This document shows positions 47,086 through 54,868 of a DNA stretch of 64,000 nucleotides, piece after piece. The notes beneath the pieces are model-generated. The model saw only the letters and a program-made list of their open reading frames with translations. It was not told where the DNA came from and searched no databases. Each line of letters starts with the position of its first letter. Position 1 is the stretch's first letter. The stretch lies in the NCBI GenBank assembly GCA_902575835.1, contig CACGSX010000002.1, positions 1-64,000 on the forward strand. The letters run 5' to 3'. The stretch is from an uncultured Pelagibacteraceae bacterium (GTDB lineage: Bacteria; Pseudomonadota; Alphaproteobacteria; Pelagibacterales; Pelagibacteraceae). A program made the translations under genes and the position numbers.

Positions 47086-48912
47086 GTGGAACGAATAATT
47101 ACAAAATCATTTGCTAGATTAATGGGTCGTGGAATCCATCGTGGTTTTATAACTCATGATGAACTTAATAAATCACTTGGAAAAAGAAATTTATCCACTG
47201 AAAATCTAGCTCAGGCTTTTATTCATATCCTCGATGAAAATATCGTTCTTGTTGAAAAAAAATCAGATTATAAAGTTTTAAAGAAAAAGGACTCCTCATC
47301 AAAAGAAGACGGTAAGACTTTAGATAAAAGTGATGATCCAATTCGTATGTATTTAAGAGAAATGGGTGGTGTTGAGCTACTATCCAGAGAAGGAGAAATT
47401 GCAATAGCTAAAAGAATAGAAGCTGGAAAAGATGTAATGCTTAATGCATTATCTCAAAGCCCAATAACCGCTCAACAATTTTTTGAATGGGACAACAAGC
47501 TGCAAAATGATGAAATTTTAGTTAGAGAAATTATTGATATTGATACCAACTACATGGAGGATGATTCAGGCGACACAAACTCGAAAGAAAAAAAACAAAA
47601 TGAAGAGCAGGGGTCAGATGAAAGCAATACTGCAGATGAAGACGAATTTAATCCAACCTTGGCCGCTATGGAAACTGAGATTAAACCAAAAGTTTTACAA
47701 ACAGTTCATAACCTAACAAAAGATTATAATAAATTAATCAAGTATCAAATGGAAAAGTTGGACTGTGTTTTAAATTCAAAAAAATTTTCTATTTCAAAAG
47801 AAAATAATTATAAAAAAATAGTAGAAAGTATATTAGATCATATCAAATCCTTACAATTGTCTCCATCTGTTTTAGAAGATTTAGTTCAAAAACATTATAT
47901 TGAAAATAAAAAAATTATTTCATTAGAGGGTAATTTATTAAGACTTGCTCTTGATGGAAATATTTCTAGAGATGAATTTATTAAGTTTTATGTTGGTAAT
48001 GAAATAAATCCAAATCTAAAAGAATTCCTGGATACAAATGAAGTATGGAAAAAGTTTTTTCAAAAAAATAAAAATGAATTTAAAAACATCAGAGAAAGAT
48101 TAGTTGAGATAAGTAAAAAATTAAACATATCTGTTACAGAGTTTAAAAGACTTGTAAGCCGTGTACAAAAAGGGGAAAAAGAATCAAGAATTGCAAAAAA
48201 AGAGATGGTAGAAGCAAATTTGAGACTAGTAATATCAATTGCAAAAAAATATACTAATAGGGGTCTTCAATTTCTAGATTTAATTCAAGAAGGAAACATA
48301 GGTTTAATGAAGGCTGTAGATAAATTTGAATATCGAAGAGGATACAAATTTTCCACTTATGCAACTTGGTGGATAAGGCAAGCAATAACAAGATCAATAG
48401 CTGACCAAGCTAGAACAATTAGAATACCAGTTCATATGATCGAAACAATTAACAAAATTGTAAGAACTCAGAGGTTAATACTTAGTGAATTTGGAAGAGA
48501 GGCAACCCCAGAGGAACTTGCAAAAAAATTAAGAATGCCTTTAGAAAAAGTCAGAAAAGTATTAAAAATTTCTAAAGAGCCTGTTTCTCTCGAAAAACCA
48601 GTTGGGGATGAAGAAGATAGTAGTTTGGGTGATTTTATAGAGGATACTAAAGCATTGGCTCCACTAGAACAGGCGATAAAATCAAACTTAAGTGAAGCAA
48701 CAACCAAAATACTTTCGACACTTACACCAAGAGAAGAAAGAGTTTTAAGAATGCGATTTGGAGTTGGTATGAATACAGATCATACTTTAGAGGAAGTTGG
48801 TCTACAATTTTCAGTTACTAGGGAAAGAATTAGACAAATAGAAGCAAAAGCTTTAAGAAAATTAAAACATCCTAGCAGGTCAAAACAGCTAAAAAGTTTC
48901 TTAGAGAGTTAG
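47086..48912 (+). CDS. rpoD: RNA polymerase primary sigma factor, sigma-70
   Basis: Housekeeping sigma factor, 608 residues. Region 1.1 lies at the N-terminus, region 1.2 at [21 protein letters not shown] (about 84), then a long acidic non-conserved insert (about 150-200), region 2 with [12 protein letters not shown] and [17 protein letters not shown], region 3, and region 4 with [21 protein letters not shown] keep the GTG start at 47086; the next candidate is ATG 47122. The final G of the TAG stop is base 1 of tRNA-Val, so the two transcripts are joined. Confidence 0.98.
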   Translation: MERIITKSFARLMGRGIHRGFITHDELNKSLGKRNLSTENLAQAFIHILDENIVLVEKKSDYKVLKKKDSSSKEDGKTLDKSDDPIRMYLREMGGVELLSREGEIAIAKRIEAGKDVMLNALSQSPITAQQFFEWDNKLQNDEILVREIIDIDTNYMEDDSGDTNSKEKKQNEEQGSDESNTADEDEFNPTLAAMETEIKPKVLQTVHNLTKDYNKLIKYQMEKLDCVLNSKKFSISKENNYKKIVESILDHIKSLQLSPSVLEDLVQKHYIENKKIISLEGNLLRLALDGNISRDEFIKFYVGNEINPNLKEFLDTNEVWKKFFQKNKNEFKNIRERLVEISKKLNISVTEFKRLVSRVQKGEKESRIAKKEMVEANLRLVISIAKKYTNRGLQFLDLIQEGNIGLMKAVDKFEYRRGYKFSTYATWWIRQAITRSIADQARTIRIPVHMIETINKIVRTQRLILSEFGREATPEELAKKLRMPLEKVRKVLKISKEPVSLEKPVGDEEDSSLGDFIEDTKALAPLEQAIKSNLSEATTKILSTLTPREERVLRMRFGVGMNTDHTLEEVGLQFSVTRERIRQIEAKALRKLKHPSRSKQLKSFLES

Positions 48913-48986
48913 GGCCGTTAGCTCAATAGTAGAGTACTGCATTGACATTGCAGGGGTAGTTGGAGCGTAACCAACACGGCCCACCA
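48912..48986 (+). tRNA. tRNA-Val (GAC) with atypical T-loop
   Basis: Acceptor GGGCCGT pairs fully with ACGGCCC, D-stem GCTC/GAGT, anticodon stem CTGCA/TGCAG with loop TTGACAT, anticodon GAC. The T-stem GTTGG/CCAAC is perfect, but the loop is AGCGTAA, not the usual TTCRANY, so T54, T55 and A58 are missing while C56 remains. A73 and an encoded CCA follow. It starts on the last base of the rpoD stop codon, so it must be cut from the rpoD mRNA or have a promoter inside rpoD. Confidence 0.85.
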
Positions 48987-49004
48987 ATGAAATGTTATCT
49001 ATAA

Positions 49005-49031
49005 TTGATAACTCTGGCAAAATAGTATAAT
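49005..49031 (+). promoter_or_regulatory. Candidate promoter for the CAU tRNA
   Basis: TTGATA (49005-49010), a 15-base spacer and a perfect TATAAT (49026-49031) lie between the two tRNA genes. The predicted start, about 49038, is 9 bases before the tRNA. The spacer is two bases short of ideal, so the -10 is the stronger half of the evidence. Confidence 0.5.
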
Positions 49032-49046
49032 TAACTGTTGATTTAA

Positions 49047-49123
49047 GGGCCTGTAGCTCAGTTGGTTAGAGCAGTACACTCATAATGTATTGGTCCCAGG
49101 TTCGAGTCCTGGCGGGCCCACCA
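49047..49123 (+). tRNA. tRNA with CAU anticodon (elongator Met or Ile2)
   Basis: Acceptor GGGCCTG/CGGGCCC, D-arm GCTCAGTTGGTTAGAGC, anticodon stem GTACA/TGTAT with loop CTCATAA, normal T-arm CCAGG-TTCGAGT-CCTGG, A73 and encoded CCA. Base 1 pairs with 72, so it is not the initiator. CAU can mean elongator Met or, after lysidine formation at C34, Ile2. The C4-G69 and C5-G68 pairs match those used by E. coli TilS on Ile2; this hint is not decisive. Confidence 0.92.
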
Positions 49124-49199
49124 TATTCAGTAAAATCAGTATTTATAAATTATAGTTTTTTAAAATTTAATCAAAAATTGTAGTATCCTTATAAATAAA

Positions 49200-49655
49200 A
49201 TGAAGTTTAAAATTAACATTAAACCAAAGATTTCGTATTATGTCTCAATATTAGTCTGCACTATAATTCTTTTATATTTTGCTTATAAAGGATTTGTTGC
49301 ATATTTAATTCATCGAGAATTATATGGTAGTGGATTAGATACATTAGTTTTATTAAGAGCATCTATATCAGGAATAATGTTTCTATTAATACTTTTATTT
49401 ATTCAGTTTGTAAAAATACCAGACTTAAAAAGTCATCGCGCGATTTTAAGAGGAATCTTTATAGGATGGACAAGCGTATTTGTAATACAAATTATCATTA
49501 ATTTAAGCTCAATTTATTTCGTAATACTAGCTGGCTTAGTATCATTTTTTTCTTTAATAACTTTATTTAGTTTAGAAGACCAAATTAAAGAAGAGAAAAA
49601 TACTCTTACGGAAAAAGAAATTTATCTTTTGCAACAACTTGCAAAAAAAAAGTAA
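49200..49655 (+). CDS. Hypothetical membrane protein
   Basis: A 151-residue protein I do not recognise. It has four hydrophobic segments at about 14-33, 53-71, 83-102 and 106-124 and a charged C-terminal tail (EDQIKEEKNTLTEKEIYLLQ). Basic residues at the N-terminus suggest the start faces the cytoplasm. Both ATG start and spacing look genuine: it fills the gap between the CAU tRNA and the CIA30-like gene, which begins 7 bases after it ends. No motif suggests catalysis or transport. Confidence 0.7.
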   Translation: MKFKINIKPKISYYVSILVCTIILLYFAYKGFVAYLIHRELYGSGLDTLVLLRASISGIMFLLILLFIQFVKIPDLKSHRAILRGIFIGWTSVFVIQIIINLSSIYFVILAGLVSFFSLITLFSLEDQIKEEKNTLTEKEIYLLQQLAKKK

Positions 49656-49662
49656 TTTTCTA

Positions 49663-50223
49663 TTGAAAAAAATAATATTTTTAATTTTTTTTTTATTATG
49701 CCAAAGTAATGCTTGTTATACAGATATGATTTTAGATAAATTAAAAAATCCAAAATATACAAATCAATCACAACAGTGGAATTTTATAACTGATCAAGTA
49801 ATGGGAGGCATATCAACAGGAAATTTTATAGTTGAGAAGGTTGATGGGGTAATGTGTTATAGAATGAGTGGAGATGTATCGACTAAAAATAATGGTGGTT
49901 TTATTCAAATCAGAGCAAAGTTAAATCCTGAAATTAATAGTAAAGAGTACGATGGAGTTTACTTAAAGATTTATGGTAATGAAAAAAATTATAATCTTCA
50001 TTTGAGAACAGAGTTAACTTTAGCTCCATGGCAGTATTATAGTTTCACTTTCGCGACTACTAAAGATTGGAGAGAAATTAGAGCACCATTTAAAGAATTT
50101 CAAAAATCTAATTTTTATCAACCCAAAAGTATCTTGGGACAAAATATAAAATCAATTGGTTTGGTTGCGGGATTTGATAATTTTAAATCTGATATTTGTC
50201 TAGGTGAAATTGGATTTTATTAA
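49663..50223 (+). CDS. CIA30-family protein, exported
   Basis: A 186-residue protein when started at TTG 49663, which gives an N-terminal signal peptide (MKKIIFLIFFLLCQSNA) right after the previous stop; an earlier TTG at 49639 is possible. The core matches complex I intermediate-associated protein 30: WNFITDQVMGGISTGNF, YDGVYLKIYGN, and FKSDICLGEIGFY at the end. Mitochondrial CIA30 is an assembly factor, but bacterial exported versions have no proven role. It ends 1 base from the convergent mlaC stop. Confidence 0.78.
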   Translation: MKKIIFLIFFLLCQSNACYTDMILDKLKNPKYTNQSQQWNFITDQVMGGISTGNFIVEKVDGVMCYRMSGDVSTKNNGGFIQIRAKLNPEINSKEYDGVYLKIYGNEKNYNLHLRTELTLAPWQYYSFTFATTKDWREIRAPFKEFQKSNFYQPKSILGQNIKSIGLVAGFDNFKSDICLGEIGFY

Positions 50224-50224
50224 A

Positions 50225-50815
50225 TTATTTTATCAAAAATTCTTCTAGTGTTTTAAATAATGCATTTATGTCTCCGTCATTATTTTGTATAATTGAATTA
50301 AATTCTTCTTTTTGTGTTCTTGCTAAGCTTAATCCCTCTACTATTAGATCTCTTATTAAAGGTCGATCAGGATTTTTTGTATAAATCCTCCAGTCAATTT
50401 GAACTTGGGGTCTTTTAGAAGTTGCCTCCAATATGCTATTAACAATCGTATATTTGTCATTTATTTTTTTTTGGGAAACTACATTTATTCTAGGATTTGT
50501 ATAATCAACCAATCTACTTGAGAAACTTTTTAAGAAATAACTTCTAAAAAGTTTTTGATATTTAGATTTTTGCTCTAAATCTATCGACTTTCTATATTTA
50601 CCTAAAGTGTACATACCAATTCCATCTATATCTACACTCATTTCAGCAATTGCATTTAACTTAATTATTTTTGATTCGACAGGATCTTCACTTGATAATA
50701 TCGAAGCAGCCTCATCAACAATTTCGTTTATCAATGCGCTCGGATCTTTTGCTAAAGATTTACTATTAAAATTTATTAAAAGAAAAAATATAATTAAATA
50801 TTTAAATAGTCTCAT
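50225..50815 (-). CDS. mlaC: MlaC-type phospholipid-binding periplasmic protein
   Basis: A 196-residue protein with a signal peptide (1-22). The Ttg2D/MlaC fold shows IDGIGMYTLGKYRKSI (about 57-72), YQKLFRSYFLKSFSSRL, and RPLIRDLIVEGLSLARTQKEEF near the C-terminus. MlaC shuttles phospholipids between the outer-membrane MlaA and the inner-membrane transporter. It follows mlaA by 11 bases on the same strand. The MlaFEDB parts are not in the window. Confidence 0.92.
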   Translation of the reverse strand: MRLFKYLIIFFLLINFNSKSLAKDPSALINEIVDEAASILSSEDPVESKIIKLNAIAEMSVDIDGIGMYTLGKYRKSIDLEQKSKYQKLFRSYFLKSFSSRLVDYTNPRINVVSQKKINDKYTIVNSILEATSKRPQVQIDWRIYTKNPDRPLIRDLIVEGLSLARTQKEEFNSIIQNNDGDINALFKTLEEFLIK

Positions 50816-50826
50816 TTAAAAATTAA

Positions 50827-51627
50827 TTATTGGCTTTCTAATTCTTCCCAGTCGTCATCACTTAAAGTCTCAGTTGTTTTATCAATATTTCTGACTTTTC
50901 TATATCTGTCTTGTAAATAGAGACTTCTTACTGATGCATATAAATCTACTGAGTTTTTTTCTAGACTATCAAATGATTCTAAATTTTTTGCTCTAAAGTC
51001 TATTCCATTCAATATTCTAGATGCATAATAATCTGCTTCAGAGAAATATTGCGTATCATTAGCAACAGTAACATTATACCATGCATCTCCACCTACTATG
51101 TTAATTACAGATCCTAATGAGTCTCTAATAGTAGATGGCCCTAAAATAGGCAAAACTAAATAGCATCCTGGCCCAGCACCCCAAACACCAAAGGTCTGTC
51201 CATAATCTTCTTTATCACGTTTCTTTAAACCGTAGTATGAAGCAACATCAAAAATTCCAGCTATTCCTAAAGTAGTATTGATAACAAATCTTGCAGAATT
51301 AATCCCAGCATCTTTAAATTGGCCTTGAAGTACATTATTTGGAATAGTAACAACATTACCAAGATTACTTAGTGCATTACTTGTACCAGATCTTATTGGT
51401 TGAGGAAACATTCTATAGCCCTTTGAAAGTGGTTTAAAAATTGCTTTGTCTAAAACTTGATTGAAAGCAAAAATTCCTCTATTTACTTTCTCAAAGCAAT
51501 CTTTAACTTCAACATTTCCATTATTTTTACCCTCGTTTATTTTGAGTTTACCGTCATCTCCTGCTACCGCTTGTGAGCTTGTAATGAAAAATAAAAAAAT
51601 TGCTAAGACTAAATTCAACTTATTCAT
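50827..51627 (-). CDS. mlaA: MlaA (VacJ) family outer-membrane lipid-asymmetry protein
   Basis: A 266-residue MlaA homologue. NRGIFAFNQVLDKAIFKPLSKGYR (about 49-72), RFVINTTLGIAGIFDVAS, EDYGQTFGVWGAGPGCYLVLPILGPSTIRDSLG and YASVRSLYLQ are characteristic. Unlike E. coli MlaA the signal peptide ends AVAGDD with no lipobox cysteine, so it is probably not a lipoprotein. It removes misplaced phospholipids from the outer leaflet together with MlaC. It diverges from the amidase gene. Confidence 0.93.
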   Translation of the reverse strand: MNKLNLVLAIFLFFITSSQAVAGDDGKLKINEGKNNGNVEVKDCFEKVNRGIFAFNQVLDKAIFKPLSKGYRMFPQPIRSGTSNALSNLGNVVTIPNNVLQGQFKDAGINSARFVINTTLGIAGIFDVASYYGLKKRDKEDYGQTFGVWGAGPGCYLVLPILGPSTIRDSLGSVINIVGGDAWYNVTVANDTQYFSEADYYASRILNGIDFRAKNLESFDSLEKNSVDLYASVRSLYLQDRYRKVRNIDKTTETLSDDDWEELESQ

Positions 51628-51679
51628 AAAATACTTATAATATATTAAATAGTAATATAAAGATAAATTGTTTGAATTT

Positions 51680-52399
51680 ATGCCTAAAAATGTTGAAAAA
51701 GTGTCAATAAATTACTCTCCGAATTTCAATCTAAAGAAAAGGGATAGCTCAAAAGTAAAATACTTAATATTTCATTACACTGGCATGAAAACTGAAGGTG
51801 GAGCAATGAATAGACTTACAAATGAAAAATCAAAAGTGAGTTGTCATTATTTAATTAAGACGAGTGGTGAAATTATTAAAATTGTTCCAGACTTATACGT
51901 AGCTTGGCATGCAGGAATCTCATCTTGGAAAAATGATAAATCTCTTAATTTTAATTCAATAGGAATTGAAATCTCAAATCCAGGACATGAGCATCATTAT
52001 AAAAAATTTAATTTAAAACAGATTAAATCTATTATTTATCTATCTAAAAAATTAAAAAAAAAATATAATATAAAAAAAGAAAACGTATTAGGTCACTCTG
52101 ATATTGCACCCTTAAGGAAAAAAGATCCAGGAGAAAAATTTCCTTGGAAATTACTTTCAAAAAAAAAAATTTGTTTATGGCATAATCTGAGTGATAAAAG
52201 TTGTAAAATGTTAAGAAAAAAAAAAATAATTAATTCAAAAAAATTTTATGAACTACTATTTAGGTTTGGATATAAACGTACAAACAAACTGTCAGAAAAG
52301 ACTAAAATATATAAAAATTTTCAAAGAAGATTTAGGCCTCAATTAATTAGTGCTATCGTTGATGAAGAATGTCATGCCATTTTAAAATCATTGATTTAA
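51680..52399 (+). CDS. N-acetylmuramoyl-L-alanine amidase, AmpD/AmiD family
   Basis: A zinc amidase that cuts the stem peptide from muramic acid; 239 residues from ATG 51680 (a TTG lies four codons upstream). Zinc ligands are His in YLIFHYTGM (about 34) and His/Asp in GHSDIAPLRKKDPGEKFPW (about 140-155). A possible C-terminal peptidoglycan-binding-like helical region ends it. There is no signal peptide, so a cytoplasmic AmpD-like recycling role is likelier than AmiD, although size fits AmiD better. Confidence 0.88.
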   Translation: MPKNVEKVSINYSPNFNLKKRDSSKVKYLIFHYTGMKTEGGAMNRLTNEKSKVSCHYLIKTSGEIIKIVPDLYVAWHAGISSWKNDKSLNFNSIGIEISNPGHEHHYKKFNLKQIKSIIYLSKKLKKKYNIKKENVLGHSDIAPLRKKDPGEKFPWKLLSKKKICLWHNLSDKSCKMLRKKKIINSKKFYELLFRFGYKRTNKLSEKTKIYKNFQRRFRPQLISAIVDEECHAILKSLI

Positions 52400-52414
52400 T
52401 TGGTTTAATAAATG

Positions 52415-52442
52415 TTGAAATAAAAAAAAAAAAGAATATTAA
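52415..52442 (+). promoter_or_regulatory. Candidate rnpB promoter
   Basis: TTGAAA (52415-52420) and TATTAA (52437-52442) are separated by 16 A-rich bases and end 4 bases before the first paired base of RNase P RNA. Both boxes are 4-5 of 6 to consensus. The AT-rich setting makes chance matches likely. Confidence 0.35.
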
Positions 52443-52445
52443 GTC

Positions 52446-52810
52446 AAATGCCAGATAAATGACTTGTCGCTTTAAAAATTTTAAAGAGGAAAGTCCGGGC
52501 TCTACAAGGACACAGTGCCAGTTAACAGCTGGCGGGGGCAACCCCAGGGATAGTGCCACAGAAAATAAACCGCCTTATCAAGGCAAGGGTGAAAAGGTGT
52601 GGTAAGAGCACACCGGCTTAGTTGGTAACAACAAGCGCATGGAAAACCCCACTGAGAGCAAGACTGAGTAGAGATGACATTGTTAGAAATAACTACAAGC
52701 GGTCTTTGGCTAGTCATCAGGGTTAGTTGCTTGAGCTTTAAAGTGATTTAAAGCCTAGATAAATGATAAGTTTAAATGACAGAACCCGGCTTATAGTTTA
52801 TCTGGCATTT
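52446..52810 (+). ncRNA. rnpB: RNase P RNA, bacterial type A
   Basis: Catalytic RNA that trims tRNA 5' leaders. The P1 helix is perfect over 14 bases (52446-52459 with 52797-52810). The 5' core GAGGAAAGTCCGGGCT is at 52485-52500 and the 3' core ACAGAACCCGGCTTA at about 52779-52793, as in all bacterial RNase P RNAs. The L8/P9 and GGTAAGAGCACACCGG region are also present. Length near 365 bases is normal. It sits between the amidase gene and mraZ. Confidence 0.97.
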
Positions 52811-52870
52811 CACTAAAATTAATTCAAATAATTACTAAATTTTAACATTAGAGTTTCATAATATTAGCTA

Positions 52871-52913
52871 TTGACGCTATCCAATAAAACCCATAATATC
52901 CCATAAATACCCA
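52871..52913 (+). promoter_or_regulatory. mraZ promoter with MraZ-type repeat boxes
   Basis: TTGACG (52871-52876) is followed after 17 bases by TAATAT (52894-52899), or after 15 by CATAAT. CCCA occurs at 52890, 52900 and 52910, with a weaker TCCA at 52880, a strict 10-base spacing; on the minus strand this reads TGGG. MraZ of E. coli binds TGGGN repeats with 5-base gaps before its own gene. The boxes cover the -10 and start site, suggesting self-repression. Confidence 0.65.
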
Positions 52914-52933
52914 AATTTAGGATATTATGGTTT

Positions 52934-53389
52934 ATGTTTTTATCAACCTACGAAAACAAATTGGACAAAAAGGGAAGGGTTTCGGTGCCTGCATCATATA
53001 GATCATATTTATCAAACATTGGTTACAATGGCATAATATGTTTTCCGTCATTTAATAATTTATGTATTGAAGCATGGCCGCAAGATAGAATAGAAAAAAT
53101 TTCAAATGCAATAGATTCTCTAAATCCCTTCGAGGAAAAGAAGGATTATTTTGCAACATCCATATTATCAGAAAGTATTAATTTACAATTTGACAGCGAA
53201 GGTAGAATTCAAATTACTCCAAAGCTATTAAAACAAGCAAAAATTAAAAACAGCATGTTGTTTGTTGGTCAAGGAAAAACATTCCAAATATGGGAGCCAA
53301 CACTTTTTGAAAAATTTAGGGCAAACGCAAGGAAAAAGTCAAATATTAATAGAGCAAGTCTTAAATGGGAAAAACAATTTAATAACTAA
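52934..53389 (+). CDS. mraZ: Transcriptional regulator MraZ
   Basis: First gene of the division and cell wall cluster, 151 residues. It carries two SpoVT/AbrB-like halves: STYENKLDKKGRVSVPASYR (about 4-23) and NLQFDSEGRIQITPKLLKQA (about 78-97), the latter with the conserved DxxGRxxxP pattern in altered form (DSEGRIQITP). MraZ forms ring oligomers and represses its own operon. Matching repeat boxes lie upstream. A further 12 bases separate it from ftsZ. Confidence 0.96.
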   Translation: MFLSTYENKLDKKGRVSVPASYRSYLSNIGYNGIICFPSFNNLCIEAWPQDRIEKISNAIDSLNPFEEKKDYFATSILSESINLQFDSEGRIQITPKLLKQAKIKNSMLFVGQGKTFQIWEPTLFEKFRANARKKSNINRASLKWEKQFNN

Positions 53390-53390
53390 A

Positions 53391-53397
53391 AGGGGAG
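53391..53397 (+). promoter_or_regulatory. Shine-Dalgarno sequence of ftsZ
   Basis: AGGGGAG lies 4 bases before the ftsZ ATG. Together with that of atpE it is one of the few clear ribosome-binding sites in the window, in line with FtsZ being an abundant protein. Confidence 0.7.
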
Positions 53398-53401
53398 AAA
53401 A

Positions 53402-54850
53402 ATGACGATTAACTTTAAAACACCAGACATAAAAGAATTGAAACCAAGAATTCTAGTATTAGGGGTAGGAGGCGCAGGAGGAAATGCTATCAATGGAATG
53501 ATTGCTTCTGGACTTCAAGGTGTCGAGTTTATTGCCGTAAATACAGATGCGCAAGACTTAAGGTTAAGCAAAGCGCAAACTAAAATTCAGATGGGATTGA
53601 ATTTAACTAAAGGATTAGGTGCTGGAGCTAAGCTAGATATTGGACAGGCAGCTGCTGATGAGTCTTTAAATGAAATTGTAAACATATTGCAAGGTGCAAA
53701 CATGGTATTTATAACTGCAGGAATGGGTGGCGGAACTGGAACAGGTTCTGCTCATGTTATTGCTAGAGCTGCTAAAGAGTTAAATATATTAACAGTTGGC
53801 GTCATCACACTTCCATTTCTATACGAAGGTCCTTCAAGAATGAGAAAAGCCCAACAAGGTCTTGAAGAATTAAGAAAACATGTAGATACAATTATTGTTG
53901 TGCCTAATCAAAATCTTTTTAAAATAGCAAGCGAGCAGACAACTTTTGAGGAGTCTTTTGAACTATCAAATGATGTTTTATTGCATGGAGTTCAAAGTAT
54001 TACAGATTTGATGGTTAGACCAGGTCTTATTAATCTAGATTTTGCAGATGTCGAAACTGTTATGAGCTCAATGGGTAAAGCTATGATGGGAACTGGTCAA
54101 GCAGAAGGAGAAGGCAGAGCAGTAAAAGCCGCTGAGTCAGCAATTAATAATCCATTGATTGACGATTATTCCTTGAAAGGTGCAAAAGGACTCTTGGTAA
54201 ATATAACAGGAGGCAAAGATTTAAAATTATTTGAGGTTGATGAGGCTGTAAACAAGGTAAGAGCAGAAGTAGATCCAGAGGCAGAATTAATTATAGGAGC
54301 TATAACTGATGATAGTTTGGATGGACTAATGAGGGTTTCAATAGTTGCTACAGCTTTAGATGGACAACAACCTGAACCAAAATCAGTTATTAACATGGTT
54401 CATAGGATACAAAATAGAAATCCAGGTTATTCAGAGTTTTCAAATTCTGGATCAACACAATCATTTCAATTTACAAACAATACCAATTCAATAATTACTA
54501 ATGGAGCTAATGCTCTTAAAATAGAGGAAGAAGAGAAGAATGAAGAATTGAGTTCTAAAAGTTTAGATACTAATTATGAAAATGAGTCATCAAGCACTAT
54601 AAATATTAACGATTTAGAGAAAACTGAAGCACCTGTAGCTAGCTCAGTAAACTCTGAATTTGAAAGCAATATAGATGAGCAAGTATCTGAAAATAATGGT
54701 TTGGAGAATTTTGAGTTGAGCGAAGATGACACTCCCGAATTATTTAATTCAGACGCTAACGAGGAGTTATCAACTTCACCACAAGAGATAATTTCTGAGG
54801 AAGAAGAAGATTTAGAAATTCCAGCATTTTTGAGAAGACAAAAGAATTAA
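53402..54850 (+). CDS. ftsZ: Cell division protein FtsZ
   Basis: Tubulin-like GTPase forming the division ring, 482 residues. The GTP motif is [10 protein letters not shown] (107-116), N-terminal [13 protein letters not shown] (21-33), and the T7 loop [11 protein letters not shown] is intact. After the globular part (about 320), an acidic linker rich in Glu, Asn and Ser leads to the C-terminal peptide IPAFLRR (about 473-479), which contacts FtsA and other partners. Its position, between mraZ and rsmH at the front of the cluster, differs from the usual ftsQ-ftsA-ftsZ end. Confidence 0.98.
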   Translation: MTINFKTPDIKELKPRILVLGVGGAGGNAINGMIASGLQGVEFIAVNTDAQDLRLSKAQTKIQMGLNLTKGLGAGAKLDIGQAAADESLNEIVNILQGANMVFITAGMGGGTGTGSAHVIARAAKELNILTVGVITLPFLYEGPSRMRKAQQGLEELRKHVDTIIVVPNQNLFKIASEQTTFEESFELSNDVLLHGVQSITDLMVRPGLINLDFADVETVMSSMGKAMMGTGQAEGEGRAVKAAESAINNPLIDDYSLKGAKGLLVNITGGKDLKLFEVDEAVNKVRAEVDPEAELIIGAITDDSLDGLMRVSIVATALDGQQPEPKSVINMVHRIQNRNPGYSEFSNSGSTQSFQFTNNTNSIITNGANALKIEEEEKNEELSSKSLDTNYENESSSTININDLEKTEAPVASSVNSEFESNIDEQVSENNGLENFELSEDDTPELFNSDANEELSTSPQEIISEEEEDLEIPAFLRRQKN

Positions 54851-54868
54851 TGGTCTTCAAAAAAATAA

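Noticed and set aside
52353-52717. Minus-strand frames across 52353-52717
   Set aside because: They lie over RNase P RNA, whose helices and core motifs explain the sequence.
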